A stretch of 64,000 nucleotides of DNA from Chersky-840 sp963764205. Its GTDB lineage: Bacteria; Actinomycetota; Acidimicrobiia; Acidimicrobiales; UBA8190. The notes beneath the pieces were generated by a model. The model had not been told where the DNA came from, did no database searches, and was given only the letters and a program-made list of their open reading frames with translations. The stretch spans positions 1,740,208 to 1,804,207 of the forward strand of contig CAVXRN010000002.1 of assembly GCA_963764205.1 (NCBI GenBank). The letters are read 5' to 3'. Positions 17,558 through 26,247 of this stretch are shown one piece after another; within the stretch, counting starts at the first letter, position 1, and each line of letters starts with the position of its first letter. The position numbers and the translations under genes are program-made.

Positions 17558-19273
17558 ATGACGGTTGCCGCCACCTTCTGCGCCACGCTGGTCGACGAGT
17601 GGGTCCGGGCGGGTGTGACCCATGCGGTGGTGAGCCCCGGCTCGCGCTCGACGCCGATGGTGTTGGCGCTCGCAGCCGAGCCCCGGGTCCAGCTCCACGT
17701 GTGCCTCGACGAGCGGACGGCCGGGTTCTACGCCGTGGGAGTCGGCCTTCGCACGGGCACCCCCGCCGTCGTGGTCACGACGAGCGGAACCGCTGCGGTC
17801 GAGTTGCACCCCGCGGTGACCGAGGCACACCACGCGGGCGTCCCCCTGCTCGCAGTCACCGCCGACCGGCCGCCCGAAGCCCAGGGGGTCGGCGCCGCCC
17901 AGACCATCGAGCAGGCCGACCTGTACGGACGCTCGGTGCGCTGGCGGGCCGACCCGGGCGTGCCCGACGCCGCCACGGCGCACGCCTGGCGGTCGCTGGC
18001 GGCGCGCGCCGTCGCCGAAGGGCGCGGCGTGGGTGGCCGACCCGGCCCCGTCCATCTCAACCTCGCCTTCCGCGAACCGCTCGACGCCCGACCCGGCCCG
18101 CTGCCATCCGGGCGCGAGGGCGGCCTCCCTTGGCATCGGTCGCTTGGTCGGCCGCGCATCGATCCGACCGCGCTGGACGACCTGGGGCGGCTGTTGACGG
18201 GCCGGACCGGGGTCATCGTCTCGGGTGCGGGCACCGGGAACCCGGCCGCGGTCCATCGCCTGGCCGAGAAGTTGGGATGGCCCGTGCTGGCTGATGCCTG
18301 CTCGTCGGCGCGCGTCCCGGGTGCCGCCACCGTCGCCGCCTTCGACTCCTTGCTGCGGCATCGCCCGTTCGCCGACGGAGCGCACCCCGAGGCCGTGCTC
18401 CGTCTGGGCGCGCCTCCGGCATCGAGGCTCCTGGCGGCGTGGCTGGCGGCGTCGGAGTCCACGCAGGTGGCGGTGGAGTCCCATGGCACGTGGCTCGACC
18501 CTGACCACTCCGCCCATGTCGTCGTGGCGGCCGCCCCGGCCGAGGTGTGCGCGGGCCTGGCCGGGCTCGCCCTCGAACCGGCGCCCGCCGCCTGGACCCG
18601 GTTGTGGTCCGGAGCCGAGCGCGCCGCGCAGGAGGCCATCGACGAGGTGCTGGCCGGCCATCGGGAGCCGACCGAGCCGGGCGTGGCTCGCGCGCTGGTC
18701 TCGTGCCTGCCTCGGGACACGGGCCTGGTCGTGGCCTCGTCGATGCCGATCCGCGACGTCGAGTGGTACGCACGACCGCGCACCGACATCCGGGTCATGG
18801 CCAACCGCGGTGTCAACGGCATCGACGGCACGCTGTCCACGATGCTCGGCGCCGCCGCCGGGGCGAACGGCCGACCGACGGCATGTCTCCTGGGCGACCT
18901 GGCCTTCCTCCACGATGCCGGTGCTCTGGTGGGGGCGGCACACCGTGACCTCGACGCGGTGGCCGTCGTCATCGACAACAAGGGCGGGGGCATCTTCTCC
19001 TTCCTGCCTCAAGCCGCCTCGGTTCCCGCCCCGCTGTTCGAGCGGCTCTTCGCCACGCCCCACGACGTGGACCTCGTCGCGCTGGCCCGAGTGCACGGGC
19101 TGAGCGCGGTCGAGGTGTCCGAGTCCGATGACCTGGCGCCGACAGCGCGCGCCGGCATCGACGCCGGCGGTGTCTCGGTGATCGTCGTGCGCACCGACCG
19201 CAGCGCCAACGTGACCGTGCACGAGGAGCTGCACGGCGCGGTGTCCTCCCGCCTCGAGACCGTCCTCGCCTGA
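17558..19273 (+). CDS. menD: SEPHCHC synthase (2-oxoglutarate decarboxylase)
   Basis: 571 aa, thiamine-diphosphate enzyme that adds a decarboxylated 2-oxoglutarate to isochorismate. VVSPGSRSTPMVLALA and CLDERTAGFYAVGVG (catalytic Glu region), TTSGTAAVELHPAVTEAHH, and the C-terminal ThDP motif GDLAFLHDAGAL with VVIDNKGGGIFSFLPQA are all typical of MenD. Length is normal. ATG 17558 starts the conserved domain at once; upstream codons are antisense to the menH start. Confidence 0.95.
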   Translation: MTVAATFCATLVDEWVRAGVTHAVVSPGSRSTPMVLALAAEPRVQLHVCLDERTAGFYAVGVGLRTGTPAVVVTTSGTAAVELHPAVTEAHHAGVPLLAVTADRPPEAQGVGAAQTIEQADLYGRSVRWRADPGVPDAATAHAWRSLAARAVAEGRGVGGRPGPVHLNLAFREPLDARPGPLPSGREGGLPWHRSLGRPRIDPTALDDLGRLLTGRTGVIVSGAGTGNPAAVHRLAEKLGWPVLADACSSARVPGAATVAAFDSLLRHRPFADGAHPEAVLRLGAPPASRLLAAWLAASESTQVAVESHGTWLDPDHSAHVVVAAAPAEVCAGLAGLALEPAPAAWTRLWSGAERAAQEAIDEVLAGHREPTEPGVARALVSCLPRDTGLVVASSMPIRDVEWYARPRTDIRVMANRGVNGIDGTLSTMLGAAAGANGRPTACLLGDLAFLHDAGALVGAAHRDLDAVAVVIDNKGGGIFSFLPQAASVPAPLFERLFATPHDVDLVALARVHGLSAVEVSESDDLAPTARAGIDAGGVSVIVVRTDRSANVTVHEELHGAVSSRLETVLA

Positions 19274-19301
19274 GCGTCGGACCGGCCCGACGACGAACGG
19301 C

Positions 19302-20552
19302 TCAGGGCCGGATGATGGCGGCGAGCATGGGCTCGAACTTGAGCTCGGTCTCGGCCAGCTCCGCCTCGGGGTCCGACCCGGCGACGACGCCCCCACCGGC
19401 GATCAGTCGAGCCTCGCAGCCCTCGAGGTGCGCGGCGCGAATGCCGACGGCCCAGCAGCCGTCTCCGTCCGCGTCCACCCACCCCACCGGTCCCCCGTAG
19501 CAACCCCGGTCGAGGTCCTCCACCGCGGCGATGTAGTCGAGCGCCGCGGCCGTGGGCGTCCCCCCCACGGCGGGACTGGGATGGATGGCGGCGACCAGAT
19601 CCAACGCGGTCGGGATCGGTGCCCGCAATCGTCCGGCGATCGAGGTGCCGAGGTGGGCCAGGGTTCCGAACGGGATGACGGCGGGCACCGGAGGGACCGT
19701 CAGCTGCTCGCAGTGCGGACCCAAGGTGCCCGACACGGCCTCGACCACCAGCCGGTGCTCCTCGCGCTCTTTGGCCGACGACAGCAGTCGGCCGACGAGC
19801 TCGGGGTCGCCGCCGGCCACGCCGGTGCGGGCCGCGGTGCCGGCGAGGGGCCGCGAGCGAACCTGCGCGCCGCGTCGGTCCACGAGCAGCTCCGGGCTGG
19901 CACCCACGAAGCCGTCGACGGAGAAGACCATGCACGAGGGATACGACGACCGCAGTCGCCGGGCGACGGCCGAGGGCTGCAGCGGCCGGTCGGCCACGAT
20001 CGTCACCTCGCGGGCGAGCACGACCTTGGCCAATGCTCCTCCGACCACCGCTTTGGCGGCGTCCCCCACCAGTGCGCACCAGGCTTCGGGCGCCATGGTC
20101 GACCTGACCCGGTACTCGCGCGGTGCAGGTCCGGCTCGATCGGGCCGTGGGTCGGTCACGTGCCTGCGGATCTCGTCGAGCGCGGGCTCGGGGTCCGAGC
20201 CGGTGACCGTGAGCCAGCACGAGCCGTCCGCCAGACGGCGCACCACCACCGCCGGTATGACCATCTCGGCGCGGCGCGGACGCGAGAACGGGAGCGCCCC
20301 GACCGCCACCGGCGCGAGTTCGCCGTCGGACTCGATGGCGCCGAGTGCCGCCGACACACCCGCCGTGGTCGAGCCGTCGTCCAGGCACACGGTCACTCGC
20401 GCCGCTGCGCCGCGCCCCGCCAGGCTCACGCCGTCCGCCTGTTCCCACAGGACGCCCCCGTCGCCCGCCACGTCGACGAGATCGACGTCCGGGTCGAGCG
20501 GGACCGTCGTCGCCACCAGTCGTGCACCGGCCACGCGTCGGGCCAGCGTCAC
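19302..20552 (-). CDS. menF: Isochorismate synthase
   Basis: 416 aa, chorismate-binding family; it converts chorismate to isochorismate, the first committed step. VVLAREVTIVADRPL, FVGASPELLVDRRG, SRPLAGTAARTG, SSAKEREEHRLVVEAV, IHPSPAVGGTPTAAAL and YGGPVGWVDADGDG are the standard motifs with the Mg-binding Glu residues. The GTG start at 20552 overlaps the menG stop by 4 nt (GTGA), so it is the last gene of the merR-menG-menF operon. Confidence 0.93.
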   Translation of the reverse strand: MTLARRVAGARLVATTVPLDPDVDLVDVAGDGGVLWEQADGVSLAGRGAAARVTVCLDDGSTTAGVSAALGAIESDGELAPVAVGALPFSRPRRAEMVIPAVVVRRLADGSCWLTVTGSDPEPALDEIRRHVTDPRPDRAGPAPREYRVRSTMAPEAWCALVGDAAKAVVGGALAKVVLAREVTIVADRPLQPSAVARRLRSSYPSCMVFSVDGFVGASPELLVDRRGAQVRSRPLAGTAARTGVAGGDPELVGRLLSSAKEREEHRLVVEAVSGTLGPHCEQLTVPPVPAVIPFGTLAHLGTSIAGRLRAPIPTALDLVAAIHPSPAVGGTPTAAALDYIAAVEDLDRGCYGGPVGWVDADGDGCWAVGIRAAHLEGCEARLIAGGGVVAGSDPEAELAETELKFEPMLAAIIRP

Positions 20553-21250
20553 TGCCGCGTCCCCACGAGCATCTGGACCACACCGCCCGACAACGTCGTG
20601 CGCTCGACGTCGCCGAAGCCGGCTGCCGCCACAGACGCGACGAGCTGCTCCACGGGAGGCAGGTACGCCACTGACCGGGGGAGGTAGCGGTAGGCGCGGC
20701 CGTCCGACAGCGCGGCACCGATCCGAGGCACGACGCGGGTGAAGTAGAAGTTGTGCCCGAGACGGAGGGCGGAGTTCGAAGGCTCGGCCACTTCCAACAG
20801 CCCGATCCGCCCGCCGGGGCGGACGACCCTCGCCAGCTCGATGAGGAAGGCGGACAGGTCGACGAGGTTCCTCAGGGCGAAGCCGCATGTCACACCCGCC
20901 ACCGTGGCGTCGGACAGCGGAAGCGAGATCACGTCGGCCCGAACCAGGGGCACAGTCGTGTGCGCCGCCGCGAGCATGCCCGCGGAGAGGTCGAAGCCGA
21001 TGGGCGCCAGCCCGGCGCGAGCCAGGTCGGCACACAGATCACCCGTCCCGCACGCCAGGTCGGCCACGGTGGAACCGCCCGGGAGGTCGAGTGCGGCCAC
21101 GACGGCGCGGCGCCACCGTCGGTCGAGGCCGAACGTCATGACCCGGTTCACCAGGTCGTAGCGAGGGGCGACGACGTCGAACATCTCCTCCACCGCGCGG
21201 GCCTTGTCCGCGCCCTGGGGCATCGCCTCTTGTGTTTCCCGACGGCTCAC
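20549..21250 (-). CDS. menG: Demethylmenaquinone methyltransferase
   Basis: 233 aa, UbiE/MenG family. It C-methylates demethylmenaquinone in the last step. MFDVVAPRYDLVNRVMTFGLDRRWR is the UbiE N-terminal signature; VADLACGTGDL binds SAM; GVTCGFALRNLVDL and RPGGRIGLLEVAEP follow. GTG 21250 overlaps the merR stop by 4 nt and its own stop overlaps the menF start by 4 nt, which argues for tight coupling. Confidence 0.94.
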   Translation of the reverse strand: MSRRETQEAMPQGADKARAVEEMFDVVAPRYDLVNRVMTFGLDRRWRRAVVAALDLPGGSTVADLACGTGDLCADLARAGLAPIGFDLSAGMLAAAHTTVPLVRADVISLPLSDATVAGVTCGFALRNLVDLSAFLIELARVVRPGGRIGLLEVAEPSNSALRLGHNFYFTRVVPRIGAALSDGRAYRYLPRSVAYLPPVEQLVASVAAAGFGDVERTTLSGGVVQMLVGTRQ

Positions 21251-22020
21251 CCGTCCACCGCCATGGGTGGCTCGAGCCGCCGACGGGTCTCGGTGCGAAC
21301 GGCCGCCACCTCGTCGACGTCACCGACGGCTTCGATGTGTTCCTGGGCCACGGTCAGCAAGATCCGTCGGAAATGGTGGGCCACCAGTGCCACGGTGGCC
21401 GGCATGAGGACGCGGAAGGCCTCGACCAGCTCCGTCGGAGCGTCGCCGTCGTCGCGCCGCGCTTGACGGATGTGCCGGTCGAACAGGGCCACGGCCCGCT
21501 CCGCGATCAGGCGCGCCGCCCGTTGGTGCTCGCGGGCGAGGTCGAGCACGTCGGTGAGTGGGAGGCCGTACTCCAACAACGTGAGCCCGGACTGCAGCGC
21601 TACGAGGTCCGCTTCGGTGTAGCGAGCCTCGTCGTGGTGGCGACGGGGCACGAGCACGCCCTCCCGCTCGAGGGCCTCGAGCAGTGCGACGGCGACACCG
21701 GCGCGCTCGGCCAGTTCGGTCAGGGTCCAGAAATTCTCTCCCGCCTCCCCCGGCGCTTCGCTCTCGCCCACGACCGCCTCGACCAACGCTTCGTCGGCCG
21801 CGTCGAGCTCCCCTCGCAGGATCCGGGCGATCACCACGAGGCTGAAACCTCGTCGCTGGAGGTTCTTCACCTCCCGCAGGCGCTCGAGGTGCTCGTCGTC
21901 ATAGAGCACGACTCGACCGGCCCGGCGCGGGGGTCGGAGAATCCCACGTCCCTGATAGAAGCGGATGGTGTCCACCGACACTCCGGCCGCCGCCGCCAAC
22001 GCCTCTACCCGATACTCCAC
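21247..22020 (-). CDS. MerR-family transcriptional regulator heading the menG-menF operon
   Basis: 257 aa. The N-terminal MerR winged helix is clear (YRVEALAAAAGVSVDTIRFY, GILRPPRRAGRVVLYDDEHL). A second helix-turn-helix-like block at about residues 95-140 (LTELAERAGVAVALLEALER, ARYTEADLVALQSG) resembles another MerR unit. The C-terminus is helical and lacks obvious metal-binding cysteines. The GTG start sits 3 nt from a perfect inverted repeat, a likely autoregulatory operator. Because menG and menF follow with 4-nt overlaps, it probably controls part of menaquinone synthesis; the signal is unknown. Confidence 0.85.
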   Translation of the reverse strand: MEYRVEALAAAAGVSVDTIRFYQGRGILRPPRRAGRVVLYDDEHLERLREVKNLQRRGFSLVVIARILRGELDAADEALVEAVVGESEAPGEAGENFWTLTELAERAGVAVALLEALEREGVLVPRRHHDEARYTEADLVALQSGLTLLEYGLPLTDVLDLAREHQRAARLIAERAVALFDRHIRQARRDDGDAPTELVEAFRVLMPATVALVAHHFRRILLTVAQEHIEAVGDVDEVAAVRTETRRRLEPPMAVDG

Positions 22021-22023
22021 GGC

Positions 22024-22045
22024 ATCACTCTAGGAGTGATCACTC
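22024..22045. promoter_or_regulatory. Putative MerR operator: inverted plus direct half-sites
   Basis: ATCACTCTAGGAGTGAT (22024-22040) is a perfect 7-3-7 inverted repeat. A third ATCACTC half-site at 22039-22045 makes GAGTGATCACTC a second overlapping 12-bp perfect palindrome. It lies directly before the merR GTG (22020), so binding would cover the promoter or the start. Confidence 0.75.
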
Positions 22046-22135
22046 GAAGCATGCATAGCGGTGACAATGCCCTGCCTCTCGGCCTGGGCGGGGATGGCTC
22101 ACACGAGGACGCCCGTGGCGTCCCCCGGCGAGCTC

Positions 22136-22990
22136 TCAGTTCCCGGGCGTCCCGTAGAGGATCAGACCTCGCTTGGCGGTCTGCGCTCCGGTCTGCAGGC
22201 GATCGCTCGTGTTCCAGAGGCTCACGGCCACGGGGTCACCCGGCTCCACCTTGCTACATCCGGTCCCGTACGAACCACCGAACCCGTTGATCACGATCTT
22301 GGTGTCGGTCCACGACCGATAGCGGAGCGTGACGGTGTCCGACGGGGCTTGACCGAAGTAGGTGCCACCTGCGGTGAAGGCCGAACTGGAACCGCAATGG
22401 GCTCGACCGTCCCAGAACGAGAACCAACTGAGATCTCCCAGAAAGGGGAGTCCTGCCGGCGCCGAACCAAAGTTCCTCCCCTTGACCACGAGGCGGAGGT
22501 CGGCCGGGGTACCCAAACTGGAGAAGCCCACCGACGTGATCGTCGGGGTGCCCGAGGCGACGGGTGGCACGTTGCCACCCCAGGTGACCCCTCTCCCCGT
22601 CACGTCGTTCCACAGGGCGATGACCAGAGCGTCGCCCGGGCTCGCCCCCAGACCGCCGACCTCGACCTCTGAACCGGTCCACACGAGGTACCGAAGGGCG
22701 TGTGCGTCACCCACGTATCCCCACTCCCCCGAGGGACCCTGCGCACCGTCTCCGATGCGGAAGTTGGCCACGTCTCCGGAAAACGGCATCGCCTGGGTCG
22801 GACCGCCCAAACCGTGACCCCGCACGGTCACGGTGTAGTCGCCACCACCACCCGAGATCACCACTGAACGGATGAGTGGGCGACAGCCGGCGCAGGCGGC
22901 ATCGGCCTCCGATGGAGTTGTACAGACCACCACCGCGGCCACGACACAGGCCAGTGCCAGCGCGACCCTCGCTGTGCGCGCAATTCGCAT
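22136..22990 (-). CDS. Secreted protein with IPT/TIG-like repeats
   Basis: 284 aa from ATG 22990, which begins a signal peptide (RIARTARVALALACVVAAVVV, cleavage near SEADA). The mature protein has two similar units: IRSVVISGGGGDYTVTVRGHG and ITSVGFSSLGTPADLRLVVK. Each is followed by a W/F-rich region and a GD(A/P)(L/V)(V/A)(I/V)(A/S)LWN motif, as in bacterial IPT-like folds. Four cysteines may pair. It follows the G1 peptidase gene by 22 nt in the same direction and is probably co-transcribed. Function unknown; extracellular binding is plausible. Confidence 0.7.
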   Translation of the reverse strand: MRIARTARVALALACVVAAVVVCTTPSEADAACAGCRPLIRSVVISGGGGDYTVTVRGHGLGGPTQAMPFSGDVANFRIGDGAQGPSGEWGYVGDAHALRYLVWTGSEVEVGGLGASPGDALVIALWNDVTGRGVTWGGNVPPVASGTPTITSVGFSSLGTPADLRLVVKGRNFGSAPAGLPFLGDLSWFSFWDGRAHCGSSSAFTAGGTYFGQAPSDTVTLRYRSWTDTKIVINGFGGSYGTGCSKVEPGDPVAVSLWNTSDRLQTGAQTAKRGLILYGTPGN

Positions 22991-23012
22991 GACTGCTCGC
23001 GGATTTCCAGAC

Positions 23013-23936
23013 TCAGCTCGACGGAGGCGACGGGGCCGACCCGCCATCGGCCACCGAGAAGCCGTCGTGGTCGGCATCGGCCGCCGAAGGCGTTGCCAGG
23101 ACCGTCGTGGGCTTCTCACTCACCATCACCAGTTGGTAGACCTTGGCTGGCTTGACCTTGATCCCTCGCTTCGTCGTCTTCTCACGCTGGGCAGCTGCGA
23201 CGAGCAACGGTTGCGGTGTTGGTTGCAGCGTCGACGTGAACGAGCCCGGGTCGAAGGTGACGTTCGTGGTGGTGGCGAGGCTCCCGAGCGCGCAGCGTGG
23301 TGAGCAGATCGTCGATCGTTCGTGGATGGCCTCGACGCTTCGGCCCGATGAGGCATAGGACACGGTCCTGGCCTGTGTCACATGGGTGGTGTTGTCGGCG
23401 ACCTGCATCAGCCACGTGTTCGACGAGGTCTCTCGGATGGTCGTGGTGATCGAATCACCTGCGCTCACCGTCATGGACAAGGGGACCTCGCTGGCCGGAA
23501 GGATCTCGGTCCACGCCTGATAGACGGGGGAGCCGCTGTCGTTGTCCGCCAACGTTCCAGCCTGGACCAACGTGGTGTCCTTGAAACCGCCGATGCCGAC
23601 CCAATCGGAGGAGACCTGCAATGCGTGTGTCGACGTGGCGACCGTCGGGACCCTCCAGGTGTCGGTCACGGACGTGAAGATGTGCGTCTGCGCCGACTGG
23701 GCGTAGCCGGCCCAGTTGAGCGAGCCACTGAGCTTGACAGGCCCACTCGTCTTCTTGCCCCCGTCAAGGGGGGAACGGACCGTCGGGAGAGGGGCGGGAA
23801 GAAACGTACCCTGGTTCGGCGACCGACGGCTCGCTGCGGGTGCGCCGGCAGCCGTGGCCGAGGTCACGCCGAGCATCCCGACGAGGAAGACGCCCACTGC
23901 CCCGACGGGGATTGACCACCGTGTCGTCCTTCGCAT
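23013..23936 (-). CDS. G1-family (eqolisin-type) glutamic endopeptidase, exported
   Basis: 307 aa. A signal peptide (IPVGAVGVFLVGMLGVTSATA) starts the protein; ATG 23936 has GGAGG 5 nt upstream. The G1 fold signatures are SLNWAGYAQS, WRVPTV, WVGIGGFKDTTLVQAGT (the Gln of the catalytic Gln/Glu pair), YQAWTEILP and SVEAIHERS (the catalytic Glu). A linker and a Ser/Pro-rich end follow. The family acts at acid pH. A second homologue is at 26248-27162. The upstream minus-strand region contains its promoter. Confidence 0.85.
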   Translation of the reverse strand: MRRTTRWSIPVGAVGVFLVGMLGVTSATAAGAPAASRRSPNQGTFLPAPLPTVRSPLDGGKKTSGPVKLSGSLNWAGYAQSAQTHIFTSVTDTWRVPTVATSTHALQVSSDWVGIGGFKDTTLVQAGTLADNDSGSPVYQAWTEILPASEVPLSMTVSAGDSITTTIRETSSNTWLMQVADNTTHVTQARTVSYASSGRSVEAIHERSTICSPRCALGSLATTTNVTFDPGSFTSTLQPTPQPLLVAAAQREKTTKRGIKVKPAKVYQLVMVSEKPTTVLATPSAADADHDGFSVADGGSAPSPPSS

Positions 23937-24128
23937 GCCGACCTCCGTCGAGGGTGCCTGAATTGCTCAAGGGAAAGAACCGCCGCGGGTGTCGGTTCGC
24001 GAGCGACGAGGTGTTCGTTGTTGCCCATTCTGCTCCCCGACAAGGGCCGCCGCATCCCCAATAATGGCGGACGCCCAACGGTGGTGCGCTCGGCACTCGT
24101 TGTGAGCACCAGTCACGACGCCGACGGG

Positions 24129-25037
24129 TCAAAAGACCGCGACCGGGTTCACCGGCGACGCCGTGCCGTGATCCAGGATGAGCGGGGCCACGACCAGGAA
24201 GAAGGTCCATCGGTCCAGTGCCGCGCAGACCGTCGCCAGCTCGTCGAGGTCGAGATTGTCGAGCAGATGGACACCCATCGCCACGATGGCAACGGTGTGG
24301 ATCGGCATCCCGATCCCGTCGACCCGTGACGGCATGACGTCAGAGACACCGTCGCTTCCGAGAACCGCGATCTCGCGTTGGTGCAGCCACGTCAGGCACG
24401 AGGCATCCAAGCCCGCCATCCCCTCAGTGGGTGTCCACGGGCCGTGAAGCGCTCTCCATCGCCACCGACCCGTGCGAACGAGAAGAGCGTCACCACGCTG
24501 CGCCTCGATCCCACCTGCTCGTTCGGCGGCCTCGAGGTCATCGGGAAAGATCGGTTGACCCGGCTCCAGCGCCTCGACGCCACGAACGGCGGGCACGTCG
24601 AGCAGAATCCCACGCGTGACGATGCCGGATCGGAGGTGGTGGATCCCGAGCTTGCTCGCTCCGTGCGCAGTCACGGCTCGGGAAGAAAATCCGTTGTACA
24701 TCTGACCGTCGTGAAAAATATGACAGAGCGCGTCGATATGGCTCGTCGCGTACCCGTGAGAGGAGATGGCAAAGTAGTCCGCTCCGTACCCCTCGGTGGC
24801 GGTGCCGGTCATGTGATGGACGACCGGGTTGACGTTGTCCCGGGCCGGTTGCGTAGGGAGAGGACGGGCGCACGACACGGTCTGCCCCGACCGCACGGTG
24901 GCCGCCGCTGCTGCCGTTGTCTCGGGTGTGATGAAGTTCAGCGTCCCGAGTTGGTCATCTGGTCCCCATCGACCCCAGTTGGAGAGCTGTGCATGGAGAG
25001 CGGCGACAGTCTCGGGGCTCATCGGCTGGCGCGCCAT
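24129..25037 (-). CDS. Cyclase-family / kynurenine-formamidase-like metal hydrolase
   Basis: 302 aa from ATG 25037. Family signature HGYATSHIDALCHIFHDGQMYNG holds the metal-binding His and Asp (HxxTHxDxxxH type), preceded by the N-terminal WGRWGPDDQLGTLNFITP. GDALLVRTGRW and PIHTVAIVAMGVHLLDNLDL are the later family blocks. Members hydrolyse cyclic amides, N-formylkynurenine or related compounds; the substrate here cannot be set. It is divergent from the Tat-type esterase with 87 nt between starts. Confidence 0.82.
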   Translation of the reverse strand: MARQPMSPETVAALHAQLSNWGRWGPDDQLGTLNFITPETTAAAAATVRSGQTVSCARPLPTQPARDNVNPVVHHMTGTATEGYGADYFAISSHGYATSHIDALCHIFHDGQMYNGFSSRAVTAHGASKLGIHHLRSGIVTRGILLDVPAVRGVEALEPGQPIFPDDLEAAERAGGIEAQRGDALLVRTGRWRWRALHGPWTPTEGMAGLDASCLTWLHQREIAVLGSDGVSDVMPSRVDGIGMPIHTVAIVAMGVHLLDNLDLDELATVCAALDRWTFFLVVAPLILDHGTASPVNPVAVF

Positions 25038-25124
25038 GGGGCGAACGGTACTCGGGACGTGACCACCAAACCCGAACCCGGTCCGGTGACGCTGGGTCGA
25101 GCTCCGCCGGTATCGTGAGCCGCC

Positions 25125-26078
25125 ATGGTCGGTCGTCCACCCGATGGTGCCGACGCAGCGGGGCACGAACGGCGATGGACCCGGCGCAGAATACTGACCG
25201 TCGGAGTCGGTGCGGTCGCTGCCGTCGGAGTAGCGGGAGTGGTCGGCGTCGAACTTGTGTCGCGTGGCGTCCTCCCCGGACAGCAGACGCTGGATCGGAT
25301 CGACGGCGCATGTTCGGTGCCTCAGACGTCACTGCGGTTCTCCCCCCTGGGGCCGTCGATGTCGGGCACCTTCTACTCCCACGCTCGCAACCAGAGCGTC
25401 GGCTACACCCTCGCCTATCCCCCGGGCCACTCTGCGGGGACTCCGCTTCCGCTCGTCGTCATGCTGCACGGGTTCGGAGCCAATCACGCCACCGCCTTGT
25501 CGAGGATGTCGCCGGCCCAGGCGGTGGCGCTGCACGTGAACGGTCAGTTGCTCGCTCCCATGGCCATGGTCACGGTCGACGGCGGACGGGGGTACTGGAA
25601 TCCGCACCCCGGCGACAACCCCATGGCCATGGTGATCGACGAGTTGATCCCGAGGTGCCAACGACTCGGACTCGGCGCACCGCCGCTTCGGATCGGCACG
25701 ATGGGCGTCTCCATGGGTGGATACGGCGCGATCCTGCTGGCCGAGAAGTACCCCCACCTCATCGCCTGCGTCGCGGCGATCAGTCCCGCCATCTGGACGA
25801 GTTATGCCCAGGCGCAAGACGCCAATCCCGGCGCGTACGCGTCGGCGGGGGACTTCGCCGCCGACGATGCGGTCACCCATGCGTCGGCTCTCGCCGGGGT
25901 GCCCGTGCGCGTGGCATCTGGTGATTCGGACCCCTTCCACCCCGGCGTACTCGCTCTGGCCGAGGCTCTCCCGAAAGGAGCCGTCGTGGAGCTCTCCCCG
26001 GGCTGCCACACCGGCGCGTTCTTCACCGAGCAGGAACCCCCCGCTCTTGCGTTTCTCGCCCAGCACCTCACGGGCTAG
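25125..26078 (+). CDS. Exported alpha/beta hydrolase (putative esterase, probable Tat signal)
   Basis: 317 aa. The N-terminus RRWTRRRILTVGVGAVAAVG looks like a twin-arginine signal (TRRRIL). The hydrolase core has MLHGFGANH (oxyanion), GVSMGGYGAILLAEKYP (nucleophile Ser, esterase-D/antigen-85-like elbow), SGDSDPFHPG (Asp) and GCHTGAFF (His). It fits the poly-ester or feruloyl-esterase-like putative esterase group. A small hairpin follows the stop. Confidence 0.82.
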   Translation: MVGRPPDGADAAGHERRWTRRRILTVGVGAVAAVGVAGVVGVELVSRGVLPGQQTLDRIDGACSVPQTSLRFSPLGPSMSGTFYSHARNQSVGYTLAYPPGHSAGTPLPLVVMLHGFGANHATALSRMSPAQAVALHVNGQLLAPMAMVTVDGGRGYWNPHPGDNPMAMVIDELIPRCQRLGLGAPPLRIGTMGVSMGGYGAILLAEKYPHLIACVAAISPAIWTSYAQAQDANPGAYASAGDFAADDAVTHASALAGVPVRVASGDSDPFHPGVLALAEALPKGAVVELSPGCHTGAFFTEQEPPALAFLAQHLTG

Positions 26079-26081
26079 GGG

Positions 26082-26105
26082 CTTCCGGCATGTCCGGCCC
26101 GGAAG
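26082..26105 (+). terminator. Possible terminator hairpin after the esterase
   Basis: CTTCCGG (26082-26088) pairs with CCGGAAG (26099-26105) across a 10-nt loop, directly after the stop at 26078. No T-run follows, so it is weak as an intrinsic terminator. Confidence 0.35.
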
Positions 26106-26247
26106 TGTCCGTAGTGATCGAATTGGACGAATGTTGATGAGGCGTTGGGGTCGACCTAATCTCTGTGCCGCACGATGGCCGCACGTCCGTTGTAGGCGTC
26201 CGTGCTGCCACGCCTGAGACTTTCGCCCTCTACAGGAGGATTCTGCT

